This document shows positions 1-8,450 of a stretch of 64,000 nt of DNA, piece after piece. Within the stretch, counting starts at the first letter, position 1. Each line of letters opens with the position of its first letter. The DNA lies in NCBI GenBank assembly GCA_016842065.1, contig JAEPDS010000012.1, positions 40,820 to 104,819 on the forward strand, written 5' to 3'. The position numbers and the translations under genes were made by a program. The DNA is from Candidatus Thiodiazotropha sp. 'RUGA' (GTDB lineage Bacteria > Pseudomonadota > Gammaproteobacteria > Chromatiales > Chromatiaceae). Under the pieces are notes generated by a model. The model was not told the origin of the DNA. It made no database searches and saw only the letters and a program-made list of their open reading frames with translations.

Positions 1-2
1 GG

Positions 3-188
3 GACCCCCTTGAAACCTGGGCCTTTATCACCTGGCTCTGCATGGCGATAACCCTGCACATGCGTTCAGTCTTTCCGCCCGGACCGCGCGCGCTTTCAAT
101 GCTGGCAATGGGAGTGTTCGTTCTGGCCTTTCTGACATTTTTCGGGGTGCCGTTCATCAGTGTCAACCCCCATCAGGGGGCAGTATGA
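3..188 (+). CDS. ccsA: Cytochrome c assembly protein, CcsA/ResC type (C-terminal fragment)
   Basis: Only the last 61 codons are inside the window; the reading frame starts at base 3 and stops at 186-188. The fragment opens with DPLETWAFITWL and LHMR, which matches the conserved W-D-P-x-E-T-W stretch and following helix near the C-terminus of CcsA/ResC-type proteins. These integral membrane proteins of System II cytochrome c maturation handle heme delivery to apocytochromes. Two hydrophobic stretches follow, the last being about residues 33-52. Its stop overlaps the next start codon by four bases (ATGA). A CcmC/CcmF relative is less likely because of the ETW context. The supply role would suit a genome with many c-type cytochromes. 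Confidence 0.8.
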   Translation, partial: DPLETWAFITWLCMAITLHMRSVFPPGPRALSMLAMGVFVLAFLTFFGVPFISVNPHQGAV

Positions 189-724
189 GAGTAATTAAGG
201 ATCTGCGCATGAGGGTAGCCGTCCTGGTTATCCTGACGACCCTGATGGTGGCTCTGCTGATCCGGGGTGAAATTACCCCGCCAACTGCTAAAGTTGAAAT
301 GGAGCGGGTGACTCTCGATGAGACGGAGAAACACCCGATTCACGAGCTATTCCTGAACGCGGTGGGTTTACTACACACGCGACAGTTCGAACCGGCGGCA
401 CGTTCTTTCAGCAAGCTTACGGAACTGGCGCCCTGGATGCCGGAAGCGGAAGTCAATCTGGCTTTTGCCTTGATGGGTTTGGGGCAGTATGCCGAGGCGC
501 AACGTCACTTTCATCGCGCACTCGAACTGAATGATCGTCAGCTAAACGCCTACTATGGCCTCGCGATTTCCATGGAACATCAGGGTGATCTGGCTTCGGC
601 ATTGGGTGCGATGCGCGTTTATGTGCATCTGGCATCGGATGACGATCCCCATAGGCGCAAGGCATGGGCGGCCATCTGGGAGTGGCAGGATCTAAGCGAT
701 AATGGAGAAAAGGTGATCGAATGA
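185..724 (+). CDS. Membrane-anchored TPR protein
   Basis: A 179-residue protein with one N-terminal hydrophobic segment (about residues 9-26) that looks like a signal anchor. TPR-like helical pairs follow at about residues 50-150 (for example AEVNLAFALMGLGQYAEAQ). TPR arrays bind protein partners, so this is probably a periplasmic scaffold tethered to the inner membrane. It starts inside the stop of the CcsA-like gene (ATGA) and its own stop overlaps the start of the sensor kinase in the same way, so the three are translationally coupled. Coupling to CcsA suggests a CcmH/NrfG-like helper in cytochrome assembly, but no heme- or thiol-binding motif is visible. Specific function is not known. 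Confidence 0.7.
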   Translation: MRVIKDLRMRVAVLVILTTLMVALLIRGEITPPTAKVEMERVTLDETEKHPIHELFLNAVGLLHTRQFEPAARSFSKLTELAPWMPEAEVNLAFALMGLGQYAEAQRHFHRALELNDRQLNAYYGLAISMEHQGDLASALGAMRVYVHLASDDDPHRRKAWAAIWEWQDLSDNGEKVIE

Positions 725-2967
725 GTAGACGATTCCTGAGCTTCACCCTTTTGAGTTTGGTCGGCATGACGGCGGTTACGATCATGTTGATCGCCGTCTT
801 CAGAGATATCAACCAGACGACTCTGGAGGGGCATTTTCATGAACACAACGTGTTACTGGCCCGTATCCTGCGTAACGATCTGATGGATGAAAGATTACCC
901 AGAACGTTTTTAAGTGGAGCGGATGGCAACGAAGATTCCCGGCTGATCTCACTGTTTGAAACAAACCTGAAACAGTATTTAAAGGATCTGCATGTTGCAA
1001 AGATCAAGATTTTTGATCTGGGAGGAATCACCATCTATTCATCAACTCCGGGAGAAGCTGGCCGGGATGCAAGCAGAAACCCTGGCGTGTTTGGTGCGCT
1101 GAATGGTCTCAGTTCGGGGAGTATGGTCTATCGGGACAAGATCAACAGCTTCGACGGTATGATCGAAAAGCGCAATCTTTATCAGCAGTATATCCCCATA
1201 CACGGTTTGATGGATGATCGTATCGAGGGGGTCTTTGAAATCTATTCCGATGTCACACCATTCCTGCGAGCCGTAACAGAGACAGAGCGGAAGTTTCTTG
1301 TCGGATTATTGGTTGTACTGGGTACCTTCCTGTTGGCGCAGATCTGGCTCTATCATCGAACAGACTCTGCCTTGGTCAAAGAACAGGCACAGACCGCGCA
1401 ATATCTTCGCCAGCTGGAAGATCACCGTACGGACCTGGAATCGCGGGTAGAAGCGCGCACCGAAGAGCTCGAGTCATCACACTATTTTCTGCAATCGGTC
1501 ATCGATGGCATTGCCAACCCATTATTCGTCATCAAGAAGGATCTGGAAATCTCGCTGATGAATAAGGCGGCTAAGGGTTTGATCAATGTGAATACACCCA
1601 AGGAGAAAATGACCTACTGCTACCAGATATCCCACCGTCGCGATACGCCTTGTAGCGGAATTGAGCACCCCTGTTCCTTCCAGGAAGTTATGCGCAGTCA
1701 ATCGACTGCCACTGTGCAGCACAAACACTATGATGCAGATGATAATCCAATCATCGTCGATGTGATATCGACACCTCTCTATGATAGAAAAGGTGAATTG
1801 CAGGGGATCATCGAAGTGCAGCATGATGTCAGTGAACTTGTTCATGCGAAACAGAATCTGGCGCAGAGTGAAGCCAGACTGCAAGCCATTCTCGACCATA
1901 TACCCGATGCCATTTTTACCCTCGACACCAGCGGACGGGTGGAATCCGCCAATATGGCTGCATTGGGCATGTTCAACTACCCACAAGGGGAGATCATCGG
2001 CAAAAGTTTTGAATCGCTCTTTTCAGAAGAACGTGAGGTTTTGCTCAGAAGCACAAATCAGGGTGAAAGTGAGTATTGTGCTCAAAAGCAGGGTGACAAG
2101 CTCTTTCCAGTCGACCTCTGGGTGGGTGATTTACAGTTCGGACAGGAAAAACGGTTGGTTGCGGTGGTCAGGGACATCAGCGAGAACAAAAAAGCAGCTC
2201 AAGAGTTGGAGCGTACCAGGCAGCAGTACTATCACCAGGAAAAAATGGCAGCTATCGGTCAGTTGGCTGCCGGCATCCTGCACGAGGTGGGTAATCCGAT
2301 TGCCGCCATTGCAGGGGCTGCGGATGATATGCGCTCCGCCAGTGGATGGAAGGGACAACAGAGTGGTGAACCGATCGACTTTCCAAAAGTTGTCAGCCGT
2401 AATCTACAGATGATCGAAGAGCACACCGAACGGCTCTCAAAGATAACCCGTGATATTGCGGATTTTGCCTCACCTAGAATTCGCAATCGGGAATTGACCG
2501 ACATCAACGGTTTGATCAGGAGCACAACCCGACTCCTGAGTTACGACCACCGTTACCGAAAGATGGAAATCAAACAGACTTTCGACAATCAACTCCCTGC
2601 CGTGGAAGCGGTACCGGATCAGATAACACAGGTATTGGTGAACCTGATAATCAACGGACTGGATGCCTGCAATACCGATGATCAACAACCAAGGGTTGAA
2701 GTCATTACACGTGTTGTTAAGAACGGTATCGAGATAGAGATAAAGGACAATGGCATCGGTATGGATGAGCAGACCTTGGAACACGCGCTGGAGCCATTTT
2801 TTACTACCAAAGAGCCGGGTAAGGGAACAGGACTGGGTCTTTCATTGTGCAATTCAATTGTGAGCGAACATCAGGGCAAACTGCATATTGAAAGCCATCC
2901 CGGAACAGGTTCATCTGCAATTGTCTTCCTCCCCGTAAATGAAGTATTTTCAGAGAACAATGTCTAG
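721..2967 (+). CDS. PAS-domain sensor histidine kinase
   Basis: A 748-residue membrane histidine kinase. The order is TM1 (about 8-27), a periplasmic sensor region (28-190), TM2 (192-211), a coiled coil (about 220-252), two PAS domains (about 255-370 and 385-490), and the kinase core. The HisKA motif GILHEVGNP places the phosphoacceptor at His521. The ATPase domain shows the N box ([11 protein letters not shown]), the G1 box (DNGIGMD) and a GTGLGLSL G2 box. The first PAS domain carries a Cys cluster, C300/C311/C318, in a loop with HRRDTPC, a pattern known from other PAS sensors and possibly redox- or metal-linked. It overlaps the upstream TPR gene by four bases and is followed 9 bases later by its sigma-54 response regulator, so the two form a two-component pair. 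Signal unknown. Confidence 0.9.
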   Translation: MSRRFLSFTLLSLVGMTAVTIMLIAVFRDINQTTLEGHFHEHNVLLARILRNDLMDERLPRTFLSGADGNEDSRLISLFETNLKQYLKDLHVAKIKIFDLGGITIYSSTPGEAGRDASRNPGVFGALNGLSSGSMVYRDKINSFDGMIEKRNLYQQYIPIHGLMDDRIEGVFEIYSDVTPFLRAVTETERKFLVGLLVVLGTFLLAQIWLYHRTDSALVKEQAQTAQYLRQLEDHRTDLESRVEARTEELESSHYFLQSVIDGIANPLFVIKKDLEISLMNKAAKGLINVNTPKEKMTYCYQISHRRDTPCSGIEHPCSFQEVMRSQSTATVQHKHYDADDNPIIVDVISTPLYDRKGELQGIIEVQHDVSELVHAKQNLAQSEARLQAILDHIPDAIFTLDTSGRVESANMAALGMFNYPQGEIIGKSFESLFSEEREVLLRSTNQGESEYCAQKQGDKLFPVDLWVGDLQFGQEKRLVAVVRDISENKKAAQELERTRQQYYHQEKMAAIGQLAAGILHEVGNPIAAIAGAADDMRSASGWKGQQSGEPIDFPKVVSRNLQMIEEHTERLSKITRDIADFASPRIRNRELTDINGLIRSTTRLLSYDHRYRKMEIKQTFDNQLPAVEAVPDQITQVLVNLIINGLDACNTDDQQPRVEVITRVVKNGIEIEIKDNGIGMDEQTLEHALEPFFTTKEPGKGTGLGLSLCNSIVSEHQGKLHIESHPGTGSSAIVFLPVNEVFSENNV

Positions 2968-2976
2968 GAGCGCGGC

Positions 2977-4335
2977 ATGAAACAGATGCATGTTCTGGTG
3001 GTTGATGATGAAGCTGCCATCCGCCAGGTTTTGGCTGCACAGTTGACGCGTGCAGGACATACGGTTGAGCAGGCGGATTGTGGAGAGAGGGCATTGAAGG
3101 TCCTGCAAACCTCAGATCTTGATGTCTGTATCTGTGATTTGCGATTACCCGATCTGGATGGGATTGAAGTCATCAGACGTTGTCGTGCAAAAGAGATGGA
3201 TATAGCTTTCCTGATGATCACCGCTTTTGCATCGGTCGATACCGCTATAGAGGCAATGAAGCTTGGCGCCTACGACTATCTGATGAAACCAGTCCAGTTG
3301 GAAGATGTATTGATCCGTTTGGAACATATCGCCGATGTAGCGCGTCTGCGCGATGAGAACCGCTATTTACGAAAAATTGTGGAAACGGATGCCAGTTCGG
3401 ATGCCTTGGGGTTGTCTGCTCCGATGCAAGAGATACAAACCTTGATAAAAAAAGTGTCTCGAACTGACGGGACTGTTTTCATAACAGGTGAAAGTGGTAC
3501 TGGAAAGAGCCATGTTGCCAGGACAATCCACAATGAGAGCAATCGACATACCCGAACCATGGTGACTGTTAATTGTGGTGCGATCCCAAAAGAGTTATTG
3601 GAGAGCGAACTTTTTGGTCACATCAAAGGCGCTTTTACCGGTGCGGACAGAAACAAAAAGGGACTCTTCCGGGAGGCGGATGGCGGTACGCTGTTTCTGG
3701 ATGAAATTGGTGAATTGCCGCTCGCTTTGCAGGTAAAGCTGTTGCATGTCATTGAGGAGAAAGAGGTCAGGCCAGTGGGTGCTGAACAATCGAGAAGAGT
3801 TGATGTACGTATTATAGCGGCAACCAACAGAAATATTACTGAAATGATGCAGACTGGAGAGTTTCGGGAGGATCTCTATTACCGTTTGAATGTGCTCCAT
3901 ATCACTCTGCCGCCTTTGCGCAGTCGCCAAGAGGATATACCACTCTATATTGAGTATTTCCTCAATTCGGAGATCGCAAGACTTGGGCTGGAGGGAAGTT
4001 ACAGCATAGATCCCGAGGTAGAGGAGCAACTGCTTAAATACAAATGGCCCGGAAACCTCAGAGAATTGCAAAACGTGATTGCCCGGATGCTGGTCCTTGC
4101 CGAAGAGTATACCATCAATATGGGGGACCTGCCGTCTCATGTGACTCGTTATGAACACAACGACGGCAAATACGAGATCAGCAAAACATTTGGCTCATTG
4201 AGAGAGCAGGTAAAACAATTTGAAATCGGTGTGATAAAAAAATCGATCGATGCTGCTAAAAACGATCGAGCACTTGCTGCAAGAGCTCTCGATATCAGCC
4301 TTTCTACCCTCTATCGGAAGTTGGAGGAAAGGTAG
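2977..4335 (+). CDS. NtrC-family sigma-54-dependent response regulator
   Basis: A 452-residue activator with the full three-domain layout. The receiver domain (1-120) has the acidic pair at D10/D11 and the phosphoacceptor D54 in CICDLRLPD. The AAA+ domain (about 145-370) has Walker A GESGTGKS (171-178), the sigma-54 contact loop GAFTGA (218-223) and Walker B GGTLFLDE. A Fis-type helix-turn-helix lies at the C-terminus (about 420-450, RALAARALDISLSTLYRK). Intact GAFTGA means it should remodel sigma-54 polymerase. It follows the sensor kinase by 9 bases. A good sigma-54 promoter lies at 7655-7670 in front of the PEP-CTERM gene, but its C-terminal region does not resemble PrsR, the usual PEP-CTERM regulator, so that link is only a possibility. 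Confidence 0.93.
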   Translation: MKQMHVLVVDDEAAIRQVLAAQLTRAGHTVEQADCGERALKVLQTSDLDVCICDLRLPDLDGIEVIRRCRAKEMDIAFLMITAFASVDTAIEAMKLGAYDYLMKPVQLEDVLIRLEHIADVARLRDENRYLRKIVETDASSDALGLSAPMQEIQTLIKKVSRTDGTVFITGESGTGKSHVARTIHNESNRHTRTMVTVNCGAIPKELLESELFGHIKGAFTGADRNKKGLFREADGGTLFLDEIGELPLALQVKLLHVIEEKEVRPVGAEQSRRVDVRIIAATNRNITEMMQTGEFREDLYYRLNVLHITLPPLRSRQEDIPLYIEYFLNSEIARLGLEGSYSIDPEVEEQLLKYKWPGNLRELQNVIARMLVLAEEYTINMGDLPSHVTRYEHNDGKYEISKTFGSLREQVKQFEIGVIKKSIDAAKNDRALAARALDISLSTLYRKLEER

Positions 4336-4384
4336 TGTGCATCCCTAACCCGTAAAGCTGCAATTAACCATACGATCTGAAGCT

Positions 4385-4918
4385 ATGCTCAAGAACACCC
4401 TTAAACCCATACATTTACTACTGGCGCTTACCCTGCCACTGATATGCTATGCCGATCCACAGGCGGATTATCAGAGCGGTTTGGAGGCTTATCAGCGCGA
4501 AGACCTGATCACTGCAATCGAAGCGTTGAGGAGTGCTGCGGATAGTGGCCATGGCAAAGCACAAAGTCTACTCGGTTATGTATTCGATATTGCCGAAGAG
4601 AACCTGCAGGCACAACATTATTATCAATTGGCTGCAGAGCAGGGTGAGGCTGAGGGTGCCTATGGTCTTGGAACCCTGTACGCCACCGGGCAGGGTGTTA
4701 CACAAGATCATGAACAAGCGGTTAAGTGGTATCAACGAGCTGCTGAGGCCGGTCATCTGATGGCCATAGATGCTCTGGTTACTGCTTATTTGGACGGTGG
4801 GTTGTCGCTGAGCAAAGATCGCCGGAAGGCGATTCTGCTGTTGGAGCGTGCCGTGGAACTAGGGCATTCACCATCCCTGCAACGCTTGAAATCGATCAAG
4901 GACGAATCGGGTATTTGA
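4385..4918 (+). CDS. Sel1-repeat (TPR-like) exported protein
   Basis: A 177-residue protein with a signal peptide (about 1-23, ending near CYADPQ). At least three Sel1-like repeats of about 36 residues follow. Typical elements are AQSLLGYVFDIAEEN, AEGAYGLGTLYATGQG and QAVKWYQRAAEAGHLMAI. Sel1 repeats are alpha-solenoid scaffolds used for protein-protein contact, often in signalling or envelope processes. It lies 49 bases after the sigma-54 regulator and before two propeller genes on the same strand, so it may share their transcript. No catalytic motif is seen, and a specific role cannot be given. Confidence 0.8.
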   Translation: MLKNTLKPIHLLLALTLPLICYADPQADYQSGLEAYQREDLITAIEALRSAADSGHGKAQSLLGYVFDIAEENLQAQHYYQLAAEQGEAEGAYGLGTLYATGQGVTQDHEQAVKWYQRAAEAGHLMAIDALVTAYLDGGLSLSKDRRKAILLLERAVELGHSPSLQRLKSIKDESGI

Positions 4919-4962
4919 CCACCTTGTGACAACAGAAGAGATACACACCCGGCAATTCCAAT

Positions 4963-6090
4963 ATGAATAGATTAATTAAATACCAACTCACTAGCTTGCT
5001 TGTCTTTTCAATACTCGCAATGACATTTACGCCACCTGCAATGAGTGATGCCTCAAACAGTGATGCTGAATCTGCGACACCAGCTGAAAGCAGTCGCGTC
5101 GAGGTTCTGGAGCGTTATGAAATCGGTGAAAATGTCTACGCTAGGGCCCTTGCTGTGGAGCCCAAAACCAACAGCCTGTGGGTCGGTACATCAGCGGGGG
5201 TACATGAAATCGACCTGGGGGATCAATCGATTCGAAACACATTTACACGCGAGCACGGATTGGCGAACGAATACGTGTTTGCGATCGGCATAGACCGGGG
5301 CGGCAATAAATGGTTTGGTACGAATGCGGGAGGTATGTCCCGCTATCGGGATGGTGAGTGGAAGACCTGGTTTCCCATGCAGGGTCTTGCCGATTATTGG
5401 GTCTATGCATTTGCTTGGCAAACGGATGGCACACAGTGGATAGGAACCTGGGCTGGCGCAAACAGTCTTGATCCACAAACAGGTGAGATGAAAACCTACC
5501 TTAGAGAGCTGGTGAACGAGTGGGTATATGGTATAGCCGTCGATTCGAAAAACCGGGTCTGGTTCGGAACCGAAGGTGGCATAAGTCGTTTTGACGGTCA
5601 ATCTTGGGAGTCCTGGGATCATGCAGACGGTCTGGGTGAAAAGAACAGCGAGAAGAAACCTTTCAGCCGCAATACGGGACTCGGCACTCGAAGTCGTCAT
5701 GATCTGGGAGTGCTCAGTGGCGGTGAAGCGACCTATAACCCCAACTATGTATTCTGCGTTTTGATTGATTCCCGGGACGAGCTCTGGGCTGGCACCTGGG
5801 GTGGTGGCCTCTCACACTTTGATGGTGTTGAGTGGACAAACTATACCGCTGAAGATGGCCTTGCAGGAGACATTGTCTACTCTATGGCACTGGAATCCAA
5901 CGGCGTGCTCTGGGTCGGTACAAATGGGGGTTTATCACGATTTGATGGAACCAATTGGGAAAACTATGGGCATCGTGAAGGCTTAAGTGACCTGAATGTC
6001 TACGCCGTTGTCGTTACGCCTGAGGGAGAGGTTTGGGCAGGCACCAAGGGGGCAGTAGTCAGGCTGGGTAAAACCAAGGGTGACGGGTAA
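4963..6090 (+). CDS. Secreted beta-propeller protein (two-component-regulator propeller repeats)
   Basis: A 375-residue protein with an N-terminal signal sequence (about 1-28, ending near AMSDA). It contains roughly seven repeats of the 'regulator propeller' type, each with a W-x-G-T core followed by GG or GA and an F/L-D-G-x-x-W-x-x-Y strand, for example LWAGTWGGGLSHFDG. Such repeats form the periplasmic sensor heads of hybrid two-component proteins; here they stand alone without a kinase. The stop codon directly abuts the ATG of the next gene, which encodes a second propeller of the same layout. Both share a NPNY insertion loop between blades, so they probably arose by duplication. Likely an extracytoplasmic binding module; ligand unknown. 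Confidence 0.75.
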   Translation: MNRLIKYQLTSLLVFSILAMTFTPPAMSDASNSDAESATPAESSRVEVLERYEIGENVYARALAVEPKTNSLWVGTSAGVHEIDLGDQSIRNTFTREHGLANEYVFAIGIDRGGNKWFGTNAGGMSRYRDGEWKTWFPMQGLADYWVYAFAWQTDGTQWIGTWAGANSLDPQTGEMKTYLRELVNEWVYGIAVDSKNRVWFGTEGGISRFDGQSWESWDHADGLGEKNSEKKPFSRNTGLGTRSRHDLGVLSGGEATYNPNYVFCVLIDSRDELWAGTWGGGLSHFDGVEWTNYTAEDGLAGDIVYSMALESNGVLWVGTNGGLSRFDGTNWENYGHREGLSDLNVYAVVVTPEGEVWAGTKGAVVRLGKTKGDG

Positions 6091-7377
6091 ATGAAAATGA
6101 TGAATAAGAAACTGCTTTATGCCGGTATTGGTCTAATGGCCGTTGCAACTGCCTATTGGGCTGGCACACAAAATATACCATCTGCCGAACAACAACCGAA
6201 GCTGGAGCAGGTTGGCATGGAGACGACACCTCAACAACAAACCGCTACAACCTCCGATGTTGAGCATGCTCAGCCAAACACTCCAGCAGTGAATGCGGTT
6301 TCGAAGCAACACCTGCCGACTACTCCAAACCAAGCACAAGTCATCGAGGATAAAGGGATGCGCTTCGCCCACTTCAGAGTCGGTAACAGTAACGTCAAGG
6401 CGATGCTGGATGATGGAGATATATTGTGGGTGGGAACCTCTGGCGGAGTTATTCGTTACGATAAGGCCAAGGATGAACACAGATTGTTCGATGTTCGCTC
6501 AGGATTGCTTTCGAACGGTATCTTTCATCTGAGTAAATATGGACGGAAACTAGCGGTTGGTACCTATGGTGGAGGACTCTCGCTACTCGATCCAGAGACA
6601 GAAGTTTGGGAGAACTACAACATTCAACATGGATTGGCCGATGCGTTCATCTATGATTTGCTGGAGATGGAAAACGGCGATGTATGGATTGCCACCTGGT
6701 CAGGTGCAAACAGAGTAATCGGGGGTGAATTCGATAATCGATCGGCATGGCAGACATTCACAGTGGAAAATACTAAAGGAGGCCTGCCCAACGATTGGGT
6801 CTATGCGGTGGCGAAAGGTTCAGATAACGAGGTGTGGATGGCAACGGAAGGGGGACTGGCCAGATACAAGGGTGGAAATTGGAAAAACTGGAAACATGAA
6901 GATGGGCTCGGTGCACCATATGACTTGGTAAAAGATCAGATTGAGTTCGATCGGGATCCTGCAAAAGAGTCGAGTCATCATGCGCGACAGAAGGTTGAAA
7001 TGGGTCTTCAGAGTATCGATGTCGCATACAATCCCAACTACATTGTTTCTCTTCATGTCACACCGCAAGGCATTGTTTGGTGTGGAACCTGGGGTGGTGG
7101 CCTGGCCCGGTTCGATGGAGAGGTGTGGAGTTATTTTACCGCCAATGACGGTTTACCGGCCAATCATATCTTTATGCTGGAGCCAGCAGAGAACGGGGAT
7201 TTATGGATTGGCACCAGCAATGGCTTGAGCAGGTTTAATGGTAAATCATTCGATACGCTCACCACTCATGACGGCCTGTTTGCAAATAATGTGTTTTCCT
7301 TGGCGATGGAAACAAATGGGACACTATGGGTAGGCAGTTTCGGTGGAGTTTCCAAGCTACAGAACGGTAAGTTATAA
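6091..7377 (+). CDS. Membrane-anchored beta-propeller protein, paralogue of upstream gene
   Basis: A 428-residue protein with an N-terminal signal anchor (about 5-24, LLYAGIGLMAVATAYW). A Gln/Thr/Pro-rich low-complexity linker follows to about residue 85, then a propeller domain with the same W-x-G-T/S repeats as the preceding protein. Shared landmarks are NDWVYAVA in one blade, a charged insertion before AYNPNYIVSLHV, and WCGTWGGGLARFDG. There is no gap between the two genes, so translation is surely coupled. The pair follows a sensor-kinase/activator operon, and these propeller repeats are known as sensor heads, so they may present a signal to that kinase. That idea is inference only. Confidence 0.72.
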   Translation: MKMMNKKLLYAGIGLMAVATAYWAGTQNIPSAEQQPKLEQVGMETTPQQQTATTSDVEHAQPNTPAVNAVSKQHLPTTPNQAQVIEDKGMRFAHFRVGNSNVKAMLDDGDILWVGTSGGVIRYDKAKDEHRLFDVRSGLLSNGIFHLSKYGRKLAVGTYGGGLSLLDPETEVWENYNIQHGLADAFIYDLLEMENGDVWIATWSGANRVIGGEFDNRSAWQTFTVENTKGGLPNDWVYAVAKGSDNEVWMATEGGLARYKGGNWKNWKHEDGLGAPYDLVKDQIEFDRDPAKESSHHARQKVEMGLQSIDVAYNPNYIVSLHVTPQGIVWCGTWGGGLARFDGEVWSYFTANDGLPANHIFMLEPAENGDLWIGTSNGLSRFNGKSFDTLTTHDGLFANNVFSLAMETNGTLWVGSFGGVSKLQNGKL

Positions 7378-7725
7378 GTATGCAGAGCAAACTCTCGAAG
7401 TGTGATAGAGAGCTTGGTGAGTCTGTTTCGTATTTAAACGGGCTGGTTGGCATTGGATGTGTCTAACTATTGTACAGGAATTGTGCTCGACAGGCTCAAG
7501 ATACCCCCGTGTAAGCTGCTTTCTTTCTTCACTGACTGCTTCGTAAGTCTTTGTAGTCATTAGATTACTTATTTAGAAATTAAAACCCTACTGAATGTCG
7601 ATATATTTTACACAGGGTTCAATTGGTGTGATCTAAGTTATTGATTCTTAGTGTTGGCACGGGAAGTGCATATAGTCATGCAACAGGGTCTTGCCCTTCA
7701 CTAGTTTTAAAGCTTGGGAGCTATC
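7378..7725 (+). other. Intergenic region with sigma-54 promoter
   Basis: About 350 bases without a gene between the propeller operon and the PEP-CTERM gene. The first 230 bases show no convincing open frame or terminator hairpin. The second half holds the sigma-54 promoter listed separately. The stretch 7560-7640 is AT-rich and would be the expected place for upstream activator sites; no clear repeated operator was identified. Confidence 0.6.
7655..7670 (+). promoter_or_regulatory. Sigma-54 (-24/-12) promoter of the PEP-CTERM gene
   Basis: The sequence TGGCACGGGAAGTGCA fits the sigma-54 consensus TGGCAC-N5-TTGCA. It has the invariant GG and GC separated by exactly ten bases. It lies about 56 bases upstream of the ATG at 7726, on the right strand. 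PEP-CTERM genes in other bacteria are commonly driven by sigma-54 with the activator PrsR, which supports the call. Confidence 0.85.
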
Positions 7726-8364
7726 ATGAAGAAGTTGTTTGGTTTGTTTTTGGCTGCATGTCTCGGTATTTCGACAAATGCCAGTGCACTCATTATCAAT
7801 AACGGTTCTTACACCACCGTCAATGATCTGGACTGGTTGGATCTTACCTTCACCGAGAACCGTACGGTAGAGCAGGCACTGCTGGAAAATCCTGACTATA
7901 CACTTGCTACTGCCAGTCAGTTCTGGTCCATGTGGTCTGAGTTCGATACAGCTGGCGACAGCGTGCTGTTCGGTCAAACCGCAAGCTCTGTCTCCACAAG
8001 CGGTAATACCGAAATTTTCACCGCAACCGGTTCCAGCTGGTACAACAACCCATTCTTCTTTCTCTTCGGTGTTACCTATGAGGAAGTTTCAGGTACCAAC
8101 AACATGCGCGGTTCCTTAGGCTTCGTGGATGATGAGGTGGGTGGTCTGTCACTCGCCGGTCTGCTGGTTGTGGATAGCACCACCAACGACAGCGCCTATA
8201 TCAGTGACATGTTCTACAACCCGAATGAAGTGGATGATGATTTCGGCAGCTTCCTGGTCAGAAACCACAGCTCTTCCAATGTACCAGAGCCTTCTGCGCT
8301 GCTGCTGCTGAGCACCGGGCTGATTGGTTTCGGTGTCATGCGCAGACGTCAAGCCAAAAGCTAA
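7726..8364 (+). CDS. PEP-CTERM sorting-domain protein
   Basis: A 212-residue exported protein. The start at 7726 is preferred over a TTG twelve bases earlier because GGGAG sits five bases upstream. It has a signal peptide (about 1-22, ending near TNASAL) and a C-terminal sorting signal. The sorting signal is VPEPSALLLLSTGLIG followed by a hydrophobic helix and the basic end RRRQAKS. PEP-CTERM signals are read by exosortase, which moves proteins to the outer surface or exopolysaccharide matrix in biofilm-forming Gram-negatives. The middle part is acidic and rich in Asn/Ser/Thr with no known enzyme motif. It has its own sigma-54 promoter and a strong terminator, so it is a single-gene unit. No exosortase gene is in this window. 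Confidence 0.9.
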   Translation: MKKLFGLFLAACLGISTNASALIINNGSYTTVNDLDWLDLTFTENRTVEQALLENPDYTLATASQFWSMWSEFDTAGDSVLFGQTASSVSTSGNTEIFTATGSSWYNNPFFFLFGVTYEEVSGTNNMRGSLGFVDDEVGGLSLAGLLVVDSTTNDSAYISDMFYNPNEVDDDFGSFLVRNHSSSNVPEPSALLLLSTGLIGFGVMRRRQAKS

Positions 8365-8386
8365 AACATCTGAGCAACCCATGCTG

Positions 8387-8420
8387 AAAAAGCACTCAGG
8401 ATTTTCCTGAGTGCTTTTTT
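8387..8420. terminator. Bidirectional intrinsic terminator
   Basis: An 11-bp perfect hairpin (AGCACTCAGGA at 8391-8401 pairing with 8405-8415, TTT loop). It is followed by a T run (8415-8420) and preceded by an A run (8387-8391), so it can work on both strands. It lies between the PEP-CTERM gene and the convergent subtilase gene. Confidence 0.92.
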
Positions 8421-8450
8421 CATTTTCAGACCCTCAATAACAGTGAGTTC

